The position numbers and the translations under genes were made by a program. Shown piece by piece: positions 27,501 through 35,182 of a stretch of 41,358 bases of DNA (its first letter is position 1; every line of letters begins with the position of its first letter). Below the pieces are notes generated by a model that worked only from the letters and a program-made list of their open reading frames with translations, was not told the origin of the DNA and did not search any database. Source of the DNA: Bacteroidales bacterium (GTDB lineage: Bacteria > Bacteroidota > Bacteroidia > Bacteroidales > WCHB1-69); assembly GCA_016288655.1 (NCBI GenBank), contig JAEEKX010000040.1, forward strand, positions 1 through 41,358, in the 5' to 3' direction.

Positions 27501-29918
27501 ACCGCGCCACGTGTAGGGCAGTTCGCTACGGCAGAGCACGACTTCGTGCTCCTCGTTGTAGGTGGGATCGACCACCAACGCCAGCGTCACGATGCTGTCG
27601 CAGCCGTGGACGCTCTCGCGGCTGAATGTGTAGAGGCCGCTGACCGTGCCGGCCAGGAAGGTGGTGTCGCGCCAATGATAGGGCAACTCCTGCTCGCAGA
27701 TGCGGGCCACCTCGGTCTGGTAGAAACTCTCATAAACGGTCAGATGCAAGGTGACGACGCTGTCGCAGCCGTGCTCGCTCAGGCGCGTGAAAGTGAACAC
27801 GCCGTCCTCTGTGCCGAGGTCGAAGATGGTGTCGCGCCAGGTGTAGGGTAATGCCTGGTGACAGATGGTGTCATACTCTTCCAAATAGAAGGAGGGATGG
27901 ATGGTGAGCGACAGATAGATGGTGCTGTCACAGCCCTCGAGGGTCATGCGGTGGAAGATGATCTCATTGCTGACGGCATCGGCCTCGAAGGTGGTGTCGC
28001 GCCAGGTGACGGGAAGTTCGTTCTGGCAATAGACCAAGGTGTCGTACTCGGCGTGGGAGTAGTGGACGGTGAGGTTGAGGGAGACGATGCTGTCGCAGAA
28101 GTAGGCGCCCGCCTGATAGAGCGTGTCAGTATAGAGTCCGCTGGTGGTGTAGGTCTTGCCCAACCACACCATGCTGTCGCAGGCGACGGCTGCCGTGGTG
28201 TCGCCCACAACCGAACAGTAGGGGGTGAAGGTGACGACGTCGGAGAATGGACTGGGGTTCTTCGGGTCGCAAATCGACTGGACGTACACGTCGATGGGCT
28301 GTTCCCCAATCAGGCCAGTGAGGTCGGCGAAGGTGTCGTTCACGATGAGGGTGGTGCCAGTGGTGTCATGGTTGAAGCCCGCTGGGCCGTACTCCACGAG
28401 CCAGGTGTCTTCCACGTCGCCAGGAGTCCAACTGACGCGGGCGGTGGTCATCATCACGTCGCTTACCTGCACGTTGGTGACGGCAGGGCAGGGGAGGAAC
28501 TGGATGTCGATGTTGTCGATGGCACAGTTGAAGGAGAAGCTGTTGCGGTCTTGCCGCCAGCGGAAGGCCAGCCGCGCCCCTTGCGGAATGCCGCGCTGGT
28601 ACAACGAGACCTCATGGCTGCTGACGGACGTGCTGTTGGCGATCGTCTCTAAAATCACGTAAGTGCTTGTGTCGGTGAGGTCGGCGATGTAACCCAACGA
28701 CAGTTCACCAAAACCGGCGTTCTGCATCTTGGAGGAGAAGGAAATCTTCGTTCCGTTCAGGTCGGAAGAGAACCAGGGCAGCACCACGAAGTTGTCCTTG
28801 CCCTGCGAGGCACTCGTGGAGGAGGTCATGATCACGTCGTTGTTGCCGGAAGTCATCCATGTACTCACATGCGGGTAGTACGTTTGCGAAGCAGAGGAAA
28901 TGACGTTCCAGCAGATGGCCATGGGACCGGGAGTGCCGTAAGGCGTGCCGGTATAACTCTCAAAATCTTCGTGATAGGGAATCTCAGCATCGACGCATGG
29001 GGTCATGCGGCGTACGACCGGCGTCCAGTCGGTGGTGTCGCCGTTTGGACAAAGCCCGCGGACGTAAAGGTCGTAGGTGGTCTGGGCCGTCAGCCCGGTG
29101 AGGTCGGCCAGCGGCTGTTGGAACGGCAGGAGCGTGCCGTCGCCATGGCTGAATCCGGTCGGACCGTACTCGATCTCCCACGCCTGCTCGTTCCACCCGC
29201 GCTCCCACGTCACTCGGATGTGGCTGTCGGAAAGGACAGTCGCGGAGGTGACCACGGGCGTGAGACAGAGTTGCAGAGAGTCAATGGAGACGAGGTTGAT
29301 CCTACACTGGGCGCAGGTGTCGTTGTTGCCCCAGGAGAAAGCCAAACGGTCGCCTTCGGGGATGTTGCGGCCGCGCAGATTGAAGGTGTAGAGGGAGTCG
29401 TAAGTCGTGCGGGGAAGCACTTCCAATGCCACGAAATAGGAGGCGGGCCCATCCACATGCCAGTAGCCGAGGGCCAAGTCGCCGGTGGTGTCGTTGTCCA
29501 TCCGCACTTGGAAGGTGATGGCGAGCGCGTCGTAGGGGGACGCGAAGTGGGGCAGCAGCAGGCAGTTGACAGAGCCGTACTGCGGCTCGTCACCCGCGAT
29601 GAGCACCACGGAGTTGCCGATGGCAGTCGTGTCGGCGGTGACATGCGGCGTGTACGTGGAGTCGTTGCCCATGAAGACGAAGTCCCAGCATTCGGGCAGC
29701 ATCCCGCGCTCGTTCCAAGCCACGGGTGTCACCGTGTCGAAGTCCGTCAGCGACGGCACTGGCAACGGTTCGCACTCCTGTTGCGCCCGCGACGGCAACG
29801 CCACGGCGATGCAAATCGTCAGGAAAAGAAGAATCCTTGCGCCAAAAGAGCAGGCCGTTCTCTTTTTATCAACACCTGCTGAAAATGTTCTTTTTCTGTT
29901 CATGTCGTATAAATTCAT
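24579..29918 (-). CDS. Giant T9SS-secreted repeat protein (type A sorting domain)
   Basis: About 1779 residues from the ATG at 29918 (MNLYDMNRKRTF); 29903 is an alternative, and the frame is open further up only through the promoter. Order: signal peptide (LLFLTICIAVALPSRAQ); cleaved-adhesin/MAM-like domain (WDFVFMGND ... ASPYDALAITFQV); fibronectin type III; a second adhesin-like domain (CWNVISSASQTYYPH ...); a second Fn3; 18 repeats of 55 residues (28060-25080) with consensus ICxSELPYTWRDTxF ... GCDSVVTLHLTVxP; an Ig/PKD-like domain; and a type A T9SS sorting domain (VDVFPNPAIDRITI ... GTYVLRVV ... KKLIIK). Each repeat has two Cys, which may pair. The protein should be exported and attached to the surface or released by T9SS; adhesion is an inference from the domains. 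The next gene on the strand carries the PorP/SprF part. Confidence 0.88.
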   Translation of the reverse strand: MNLYDMNRKRTFSAGVDKKRTACSFGARILLFLTICIAVALPSRAQQECEPLPVPSLTDFDTVTPVAWNERGMLPECWDFVFMGNDSTYTPHVTADTTAIGNSVVLIAGDEPQYGSVNCLLLPHFASPYDALAITFQVRMDNDTTGDLALGYWHVDGPASYFVALEVLPRTTYDSLYTFNLRGRNIPEGDRLAFSWGNNDTCAQCRINLVSIDSLQLCLTPVVTSATVLSDSHIRVTWERGWNEQAWEIEYGPTGFSHGDGTLLPFQQPLADLTGLTAQTTYDLYVRGLCPNGDTTDWTPVVRRMTPCVDAEIPYHEDFESYTGTPYGTPGPMAICWNVISSASQTYYPHVSTWMTSGNNDVIMTSSTSASQGKDNFVVLPWFSSDLNGTKISFSSKMQNAGFGELSLGYIADLTDTSTYVILETIANSTSVSSHEVSLYQRGIPQGARLAFRWRQDRNSFSFNCAIDNIDIQFLPCPAVTNVQVSDVMMTTARVSWTPGDVEDTWLVEYGPAGFNHDTTGTTLIVNDTFADLTGLIGEQPIDVYVQSICDPKNPSPFSDVVTFTPYCSVVGDTTAAVACDSMVWLGKTYTTSGLYTDTLYQAGAYFCDSIVSLNLTVHYSHAEYDTLVYCQNELPVTWRDTTFEADAVSNEIIFHRMTLEGCDSTIYLSLTIHPSFYLEEYDTICHQALPYTWRDTIFDLGTEDGVFTFTRLSEHGCDSVVTLHLTVYESFYQTEVARICEQELPYHWRDTTFLAGTVSGLYTFSRESVHGCDSIVTLALVVDPTYNEEHEVVLCRSELPYTWRGHTFATDAVSETFVYNGQTVKGCDSTVTLHLTINEANESYDTVEICDSELPYIWHDQIFRTDALTGDYSYVRTNAVGCDSIAHLRLVIHPTYDQEFFATICDSDLPYLFGDTLFAEGSQTQVVTRHLQTARGCDSVVNLHLTVNPVKSRYETLDICRSELPYTYYDTIFHVGTPSDLYVIHRQTSMGCDSVIYLTLNIRQSFGGSETVVVCEDELPIVWHNELIARGTPSGSYTFARHTQYGCDSIMVLNLVVNPVYRQTEDVTICDSELPYTWRDTTFEVGTRGGSYLFVKPSRGGCDSTVVLNLTVNPAYEATEEIAICESELPFIFIDTTFLPGSTSGDYTLHYTTRNHCDSIVNLHLTIYPTAETDDYITLCQNDFPFTYHEVVFPVGSQSQDHDFRLTTEHGCDSLVHLHLTVNPVYNLETSAEICDSELPYHHNDLDTTFGIGTRTGDYRFRRITADGCDSVITLHLTVHPTYQENVAEVICQNDLPYEWRDTLFAIGTESGVFTFSRNSVAGCDSVVTLALIVQPSYEQYETVNVCADGFPFTWRDTTFLAGTTSGEFTFHRQTVRGCDSIVTLQLNVYPTYSQNESFAICESDLPYTWRDVTFPEGTISGIYTYERQSQHGCDSVVTLVLTVRPTFTQTFYAQICENALPYYYAQTDTTFGVGTTSGTYRFHYQNAFGCDSVVILNLAVHPYYEGEESLTICSSELPYYYERENRTFPVGTTSGDYPFSHHTSYGCDSLWTLHLTVNPSYNQSELVQICETELPYAWRDTLFEEGTMSGSFTFHNQTHLGCDSTVILTLFVYPVPSVTIVGPSEMILGDREMLVAQASHCNFEWSTGEQNSLIYIEPDTAGVYTYSVTATHSTTHCSSSASHSITVIDTTIGIHTYTNLPDVDVFPNPAIDRITIATDHEQIRMIELYNLAGALVRRIEGKDERVEMELGDTAPGTYVLRVVLREGGIVHKKLIIK
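25080..28060 (-). repeat. 18 tandem 165-bp coding repeats
   Basis: Eighteen in-frame units of about 165 bp encode the 55-residue IC-x3-LP ... GCDS repeat; a degenerate partial unit precedes the first. Units are diverged at DNA level (many synonymous and some coding changes), so this is an old array rather than a recent expansion. Confidence 0.85.
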
Positions 29919-29950
29919 GATTATTAGCAAATTACAATATTCAACCCACC

Positions 29951-29976
29951 AGCAGCCCTGAAGGCAGGGCGCTTTT
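29951..29976 (-). promoter_or_regulatory. Leader hairpin of the giant T9SS-substrate gene
   Basis: GCCCTG-CCTT-CAGGGC on the minus strand, with flanking AGC/GCT pairing, lies inside the predicted leader 30-50 nt after the -7 box. Read on the plus strand the same hairpin has a T-run, but no plus-strand gene ends here. Confidence 0.4.
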
Positions 29977-29999
29977 TCCACTATTATACAAAAATCGGG

Positions 30000-30007
30000 C
30001 AAAAGTA
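30000..30007 (-). promoter_or_regulatory. -7 promoter box for the giant T9SS-substrate gene
   Basis: TACTTTTG on the minus strand, 81 nt upstream of the ATG at 29918. It would drive both the giant gene and the RarA-PorP ORF, because no box lies between them. Confidence 0.5.
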
Positions 30008-30071
30008 ATGTTTTTTCCCTACATGACAATGACAAAAATTCTTAAATCTCATCGGCAGATCTCTTTAAAAC

Positions 30072-30104
30072 AAAAAACCCATACATCTTTTGACGATATA
30101 TGGG
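30072..30104 (-). terminator. ccsBA terminator
   Basis: On the minus strand CCCATATATC pairs with GATGTATGGG (10 bp, one G-T pair), loop GTCAAAA, followed by six T. It is 26 nt after the ccsBA stop. Confidence 0.8.
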
Positions 30105-30130
30105 GGTAAATGTAAAATTCAGAGGTCCTT

Positions 30131-32344
30131 TTATGCGTAACTGTGCAGTCCGCCTAAGATCAGGTTCACCCCGAAATAGGTGATCAACACCGACAGGAAT
30201 GCCAGTAAAATGTAGAGATGGAACAGCAGCGGTCGTTTTTCGTTTTGGCTGAAAAGCAGCGGCAGCGCATAGATGATGGCGGTGACGAGAGCCCAAACTT
30301 CCTTCGGATCCCACGACCAGTAGTTGCCCCAACTGATGTTGGCCCACACCGATCCGATGATGATGCCCGCCACCAGGCAGAACAACGCCGGGTAGAGCAT
30401 GATTTCGGAGGTGTGTTGCAAACGCAGCACCGGCTCGCGCCACTCTTTGCGGAAACAGCGCGTCAGCAGCGCCGCGATGGAGTTGAGCAGCGTGAACGCC
30501 AACAGCGCGTAGGCGAACATGATGACGGCCACATGGATGAGCAGCAACGGCGACTTCAACACCGGCATCAGGTGCGACACCGGCGACTGCGCCCCTTCGA
30601 TCATCGCCGCCAACAGGATAAAGCCGATGGCCAACAGACTGTTGGACAGTACGATCGGGAAACGACGGCTGAATATCAGCGAGAAGAGTGCGGCACATAG
30701 GGCCAGGAACATCATCGTCTCATAGCCGCCCGCCATCGGGACATACCCTTTCACGATCCATCTCAGAATGAACAACATCAGCAGATAGATAGCTAAAACG
30801 CAGAGTGCGATGAAGTTGCATCTGCGCAACGCGATTCCGAAACGGTTGTCGCGGAGTCGCGGGACGAACACGGCAAGGGCGAACAGAAGGACGCCCAATG
30901 TCAGCAGCAGCATCGCCAGCCAACGGCCCGGAACGGCGCGGTTGTAGAACTTCTCGGCACGGAACTTGCCGTCCGACGGGAGAATGCTGCCCGCCTGTTT
31001 CTTCTGGAAAATCTTGTGCTTTTCAAAAACGACATTCAGATTCTTGAAATCGTTTTGTAAAACCAACATCTGACTGTAACTCACTAACTTGCGGACATAA
31101 TTGTAGGTGTCCGTGGAGAGACTTTGCCACGGCAGGTCGTCGGAGTGCGAGTACCAATCCAGTTTGCCCGTGCTGTCGGCTAACGGGTATATCTTCAGCA
31201 GCGTGCCGTCGTACAGCGACACAATCTGCAAGTATTTGGCATTGGCGGCCTTGAACTCCGCACGTCGCGGGTCATCCATCTTCATGGAATCCAGCAAGAT
31301 GCCGACTTTATTGCCACCATTGGGATCTAGAAAATCGTTCAAGGATGCGTATTTTCCCCGGATGCCCAGCACCTTCTTGACTGCCTCCCCTTTGATTTTG
31401 ATGATGGGCTCGTCGCGCCACTGTGCGGAGTAGAAGATCCAACCGGCGAGTACCTGTTCGGCGCTGAGACCCTTGTAGGAGGTCTTCCCGTAGAGTTGCG
31501 CGGTGAAATCGTAGGCGAGGGTCTGCATCGGACAGATGCGGTCGTGGTACATGATGTAGATGTCGCCCATCTTTTCGGCCGTGGACTTCGGCAGGGTGGG
31601 CGGCACTCGCGAGGCCGCGTTGCCGATGAGCGTGCCACCGGCGATGAGCACGAACAGCATCGCCGCCTTGACTGCCGTCTTTGAGATCAGTTGGCGGAAA
31701 CGGCTCTGTTTGTCGATGAGTATCAGGATGAAAGCCAGCAGGTTGAGGAAGAATCCGAGGTAGGTCACGGTGATGCCGAGCCGGTCGCGGGACACCAGCA
31801 GTTCGATCGACCCGCTCTTCATGTCGTAATCGTTCATGTAGAAGCGGTATCCCTGACACTTTCCGATGTTGTTCATCGACACCGTCGTGGCCTGGCTGTC
31901 ACCGCCGAAGCGGACGCGCGCGACGAAGTCCATGGGCATCTTGCTGCCCGGATAGGTCACCACGTCGAAATCCTCCAGCGTCACGTCGAAGGGCAGTTCC
32001 TTCATCGCCTTGTCGTCGGTGGTGAAGGTGCGGGTGGCTTGTCCGTTGACGAGTTTCATCGCACCGGAGGTGCCGGTGGTGTTGGTGAAGACGGCGCCTG
32101 CGAAGATGAGCCACAGCGACGCGATCATCGTCCAGCCCCACAAGCGGATCTGCTGCCGGTGCATCACCAACGTCGCGGTGACGACGCAGAGCAGCAGCGC
32201 CCACAGCGCGACCATCCAGGGCGCGTGGTAGATGGCGGTGATGGCCTGCTCGGAGCCGTGGAATTTTTCATAAACGGTGCCGCCGGCCATGAGGAGGACC
32301 ATGATGGCGGCGAGGATGAATGAGATGCGTGTTAGGATTTTCAT
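30131..32344 (-). CDS. ccsBA: Cytochrome c maturation protein CcsBA (ResB-CcsA fusion)
   Basis: 737 residues from the ATG at 32344 (MKILTRISFIL); an ATG 11 codons upstream falls in the promoter region. The N-terminal half is ResB/CcsB-like: transmembrane helices at the start, a periplasmic stretch, another helix near LGFFLNLLAFILILI, and a large periplasmic region. The C-terminal ~270 residues are CcsA-like with many helices, GYVPMAGGYETMMF and the heme-handling WGNYWSWDPKEVW motif 53 residues from the end. System II CcsBA exports heme and attaches it to CxxCH motifs outside the inner membrane. The neighbouring gene encodes a two-CxxCH protein, a plausible client. No CcsX/ResA-type thioredoxin is in the window. 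Confidence 0.9.
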   Translation of the reverse strand: MKILTRISFILAAIMVLLMAGGTVYEKFHGSEQAITAIYHAPWMVALWALLLCVVTATLVMHRQQIRLWGWTMIASLWLIFAGAVFTNTTGTSGAMKLVNGQATRTFTTDDKAMKELPFDVTLEDFDVVTYPGSKMPMDFVARVRFGGDSQATTVSMNNIGKCQGYRFYMNDYDMKSGSIELLVSRDRLGITVTYLGFFLNLLAFILILIDKQSRFRQLISKTAVKAAMLFVLIAGGTLIGNAASRVPPTLPKSTAEKMGDIYIMYHDRICPMQTLAYDFTAQLYGKTSYKGLSAEQVLAGWIFYSAQWRDEPIIKIKGEAVKKVLGIRGKYASLNDFLDPNGGNKVGILLDSMKMDDPRRAEFKAANAKYLQIVSLYDGTLLKIYPLADSTGKLDWYSHSDDLPWQSLSTDTYNYVRKLVSYSQMLVLQNDFKNLNVVFEKHKIFQKKQAGSILPSDGKFRAEKFYNRAVPGRWLAMLLLTLGVLLFALAVFVPRLRDNRFGIALRRCNFIALCVLAIYLLMLFILRWIVKGYVPMAGGYETMMFLALCAALFSLIFSRRFPIVLSNSLLAIGFILLAAMIEGAQSPVSHLMPVLKSPLLLIHVAVIMFAYALLAFTLLNSIAALLTRCFRKEWREPVLRLQHTSEIMLYPALFCLVAGIIIGSVWANISWGNYWSWDPKEVWALVTAIIYALPLLFSQNEKRPLLFHLYILLAFLSVLITYFGVNLILGGLHSYA

Positions 32345-32352
32345 TTGAGGTG

Positions 32353-32360
32353 CAAAAATA
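32353..32360 (-). promoter_or_regulatory. -7 promoter box for ccsBA
   Basis: TATTTTTG on the minus strand, only 8 nt before the ATG at 32344, which implies a nearly leaderless mRNA. It lies directly behind the T-run of the upstream gene's terminator. Confidence 0.5.
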
Positions 32361-32393
32361 AAAAAACTCTTCGACATGCATGTGCCGAAGAGT
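32361..32393 (-). terminator. Terminator after the di-heme lipoprotein gene
   Basis: On the minus strand ACTCTTCG pairs with CGAAGAGT (8 bp) around a 12-nt loop, followed by seven T. It ends the porin-imelysin-DUF1111 unit 14 nt after the stop. Confidence 0.8.
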
Positions 32394-32407
32394 CGATGAT
32401 GAGGTGA

Positions 32408-33982
32408 TTAAATTGCGTTGATGAATGCCACCACGGCGTCGCGGTCGGCTTTGGAGAGTTGGCGGAACTTCTCCACCGTCCAGCGGGCGTCGCTCTGGGC
32501 ACTGCCGTGCCACATGATGGCTTCGATGACGTTGCGTGCGCGGCAGTCGTGCATGCGGTCGGAGGCACCAGTGCAGATTTCGGAGAGGCCGCGGCCCCAC
32601 AGCGGAGTGGTGCGGCACCAGCCCGTGCGGATGTCGTTGACCATGTGCAGTCTGTGCTGGATCATGTCGGAGTAAGGCCAAATCTTCTGGTAAGGATAGC
32701 GGGGGAGACGTCTGTCTCCGTCGGCGAAGAAGTGGTTCGGGTCGGAGAAGTTGTCGCTGCCGGTGGTCCAGGAGGGACGGTGGCAGGTGGCGCAGCCCAT
32801 GTCGCGGAAGAGTTGGCGTCCGCGCTGGATCTGCTCATCGCCGAGGTTGCGGGCGGCGGGAACGGCGAGACCGCGGTGCCACACCATGAAGTTGACATAG
32901 TCTTCGTCGCTCATCTCCACGGGCAACGTGTCGCAGGTCAGGTAGTTGTAGATGTCGTCGTGGACGTTGCCGGTTTTGTTCCACTCCGGGAAGTAATCAT
33001 AGAAGCGGGCCTGCACGTCGGGGTCGTTGGCAGCCGTGTTGGCGTAGATGGAGGGCACGAGGCTGAGGTAGTGCTTGCGGCGGTCGGAGCGGGTCACGTT
33101 GGTGATGTTCCAGATGGCGTTGGCGCCCGCGGCATCCTGCAGCGGACCTCTCGACAAGGCGTAGGTGAAGCGCTTGGGATGCGTGGTGCTGCCGTAGTAA
33201 CTGGCCCAGTCGCTGCCTGCCCAGATGGCCGGGTTGAGGTCGGCGCCGGCCAGGTACTCCTTCAGGTACTGGGCCTTCAGGGAGTCGTCTGGGATGGCGT
33301 CCAGCAAGCCCGTGCCGTAGATGCCGATGGTGCTCTCCAAACGGAAGCCGAGGTTGGCGTAAGGAGCGTCCGTCGGGGCGTAGAAGGCGGTCTGCGGGAT
33401 ATAGACCTCAGGATAGATCAGGTCGTAGGACTCGCCGTCGGGGAAGCGGTTGCCCCACTCGTCGGTGTAAGGGAGCCAAGAAATCTGGATCTGATCCTCG
33501 TCAATGGAGGGCTTGAAGGGCTCCACCGCCTTGGTCTGCGGCATGCCGGCGACGGACTTCTCGTAGGGCTCGCCTGGAGCGGTCTTGTCGTAGACGACCA
33601 GCAGGTAGCCGTTGCCCCACTCGTCGGCGCGGTAGCGGTCCATCCGCTTGCCATGGCCGTAGCCCGGGTGACAACTGATGCAGGAGCTGCGCACGTAGAG
33701 CGGTCCCAATCCGTTGAACGGGGAGGTCCCCTGTGTTATCGTGCGCTCGAAGAAGTACTCGCCGTACATGAATGCGGCGGTGAGGCCGGCGCGTTCCACG
33801 GCCGGGGTCGGATCCTCATAGGCAGAGGAGGACGAGTTGAAGGTGGTGCCCAGCAAGCCGCCAGCGTAGGTCTCCTCCTCCAACGGAGAGAGTTGCGACT
33901 CGGGATCCTTGTGACAGCCAAAGATGAGCATCGAGCATGCCAACCCGATGCAGGCCATCCGGATTTTTCTATTCCAATTCAT
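32408..33982 (-). CDS. Di-heme oxidoreductase-like lipoprotein (DUF1111)
   Basis: 524 residues with a lipoprotein signal (lipobox IFGC, Cys23). Two c-type heme sites are present: C101-IS-C104-H105 (SSCISCHPGYGHG) and C397-AT-C400-H401 (MGCATCHRPS), as in DUF1111/di-heme oxidoreductase-like (DHOR) proteins. Family members are exported redox proteins; substrates are mostly unknown. The gene is last in a minus-strand set with the imelysin gene 38 nt upstream and the porin-like gene before that, an association reported for iron-regulated imelysin loci. Heme attachment would need the CcsBA encoded just downstream. Confidence 0.88.
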   Translation of the reverse strand: MNWNRKIRMACIGLACSMLIFGCHKDPESQLSPLEEETYAGGLLGTTFNSSSSAYEDPTPAVERAGLTAAFMYGEYFFERTITQGTSPFNGLGPLYVRSSCISCHPGYGHGKRMDRYRADEWGNGYLLVVYDKTAPGEPYEKSVAGMPQTKAVEPFKPSIDEDQIQISWLPYTDEWGNRFPDGESYDLIYPEVYIPQTAFYAPTDAPYANLGFRLESTIGIYGTGLLDAIPDDSLKAQYLKEYLAGADLNPAIWAGSDWASYYGSTTHPKRFTYALSRGPLQDAAGANAIWNITNVTRSDRRKHYLSLVPSIYANTAANDPDVQARFYDYFPEWNKTGNVHDDIYNYLTCDTLPVEMSDEDYVNFMVWHRGLAVPAARNLGDEQIQRGRQLFRDMGCATCHRPSWTTGSDNFSDPNHFFADGDRRLPRYPYQKIWPYSDMIQHRLHMVNDIRTGWCRTTPLWGRGLSEICTGASDRMHDCRARNVIEAIMWHGSAQSDARWTVEKFRQLSKADRDAVVAFINAI

Positions 33983-34020
33983 GGTTGTTTAGGTTTAAGT
34001 GAGTATTGAGTGATGATTGA

Positions 34021-35166
34021 TTACATGGTGCGAATGGCTTCGATGACCTCGCCCAGCACGGAGTCGAGTTGCTGGCAGGCCTCGGATGCGGCGCCGGCGG
34101 AGGCGTGAGTGTAGTTTTGCACGAAAGGCGCCTGCATGTTCTGGATCTTCGTCAGGGCATTGTTGATGGCGGACTGGACGCGGGCGTCAAGGTCGGGATT
34201 CAACTGGTTGACGAAGGCCTGCACTGAGTGCTCGGCGTTGCGCTGGCCTGCCACACCGCCCATGTAGGCGTTTTGCACGCTGATGATGTTGTCGTAGAAG
34301 TCCTGGATGGATTTCTGGCTGTAGGGGGATTCGATGTAGGTGACATCCTCGCCGTTGTGGGGCTTGCCGATCTTGGAGGTACCCACTTCGTCGGCGATGG
34401 CGGCGCAGCCGTCCAAGATCTCCATGATGGCGGCGGCGCGGGAGGAGTAGGTGCTGCCCGCCTGCCCAGCGTTGCGCATGTTGGTGCCGAAGGAGTTGCC
34501 GTTGCCCACGGTGCAGTTGAGTTCGAGCTCTTCCACCACTTCGCGATGGTCTGCGGGCGCCTTGCTGCCGAGCCAACTCACCTCCAACTGGAAGCAGCGG
34601 TTGCGGAGGTCGCCGGCGACGGCCACCACATAGATCATCTCGTTGTCGGTGATCTGCGCGGCGCTCTTGGGCTGGCCATTGGAGAAGAGAATGTACTCGA
34701 TGCCGTGGAAGCCGAGCAGCGCGTTGCCGAGACGCTCGCCGGCCACCACGTCGCCGTCGTCGCCGTCCAGCGCCTCAATCATGGCGGGACTGTTCATCAG
34801 GGTGTTGAAGGCGGACTCGTCCAACGGCCAGGAGTCGATGTGCGGGTCGATGCCGAAGTCGCCTGCGGGACCGAACAGGAAGGCCTCGCTCATCTCCCAC
34901 TGGGCACGGGCCTCCAAGAAGATGTTGCAGGCGGCGGCTACGTTGGCGTCGGTGCGGCTCTCCTGAAGCGCCTCCAAGGCGTCAACCAATTGGGCACTCT
35001 TCGCCGCCAAGGATGAATAGGTGGGCGCAATGGTGTGATCGACATACTGCTCAATGATGTTGCCCATCAGAACCTCGTCATCGGTGACAGGGTCTTTCCT
35101 ACAAGAAACCATCGCTGCGCCAAGTCCCACAGCGATCATTAACGTGAAAATTTTTTTGCTCTTCAT
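34021..35166 (-). CDS. Imelysin-family lipoprotein (peptidase M75-like)
   Basis: 381 residues with a lipoprotein signal (MKSKKIFTLMIAVGLGAAMV, Cys22). The mature protein is helical, with the imelysin signature G152-x-H154-x-x-E157 (LLGFHGIEYILF) and an upstream FGIDPHIDSWPLDE segment. Despite the peptidase name, imelysin proteins (EfeO relatives, ICMP/IrpA) are mostly linked to iron uptake. Position between a porin-like gene (16 nt upstream) and a DUF1111 di-heme gene supports that role here. No Fur box could be picked out by eye. Confidence 0.9.
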   Translation of the reverse strand: MKSKKIFTLMIAVGLGAAMVSCRKDPVTDDEVLMGNIIEQYVDHTIAPTYSSLAAKSAQLVDALEALQESRTDANVAAACNIFLEARAQWEMSEAFLFGPAGDFGIDPHIDSWPLDESAFNTLMNSPAMIEALDGDDGDVVAGERLGNALLGFHGIEYILFSNGQPKSAAQITDNEMIYVVAVAGDLRNRCFQLEVSWLGSKAPADHREVVEELELNCTVGNGNSFGTNMRNAGQAGSTYSSRAAAIMEILDGCAAIADEVGTSKIGKPHNGEDVTYIESPYSQKSIQDFYDNIISVQNAYMGGVAGQRNAEHSVQAFVNQLNPDLDARVQSAINNALTKIQNMQAPFVQNYTHASAGAASEACQQLDSVLGEVIEAIRTM

Positions 35167-35182
35167 TTTTTGGGATGTGTTT

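Noticed and set aside
25080-28060. CRISPR or satellite array
   Set aside because: The 165-bp units are protein-coding, diverged and lack unique spacers.
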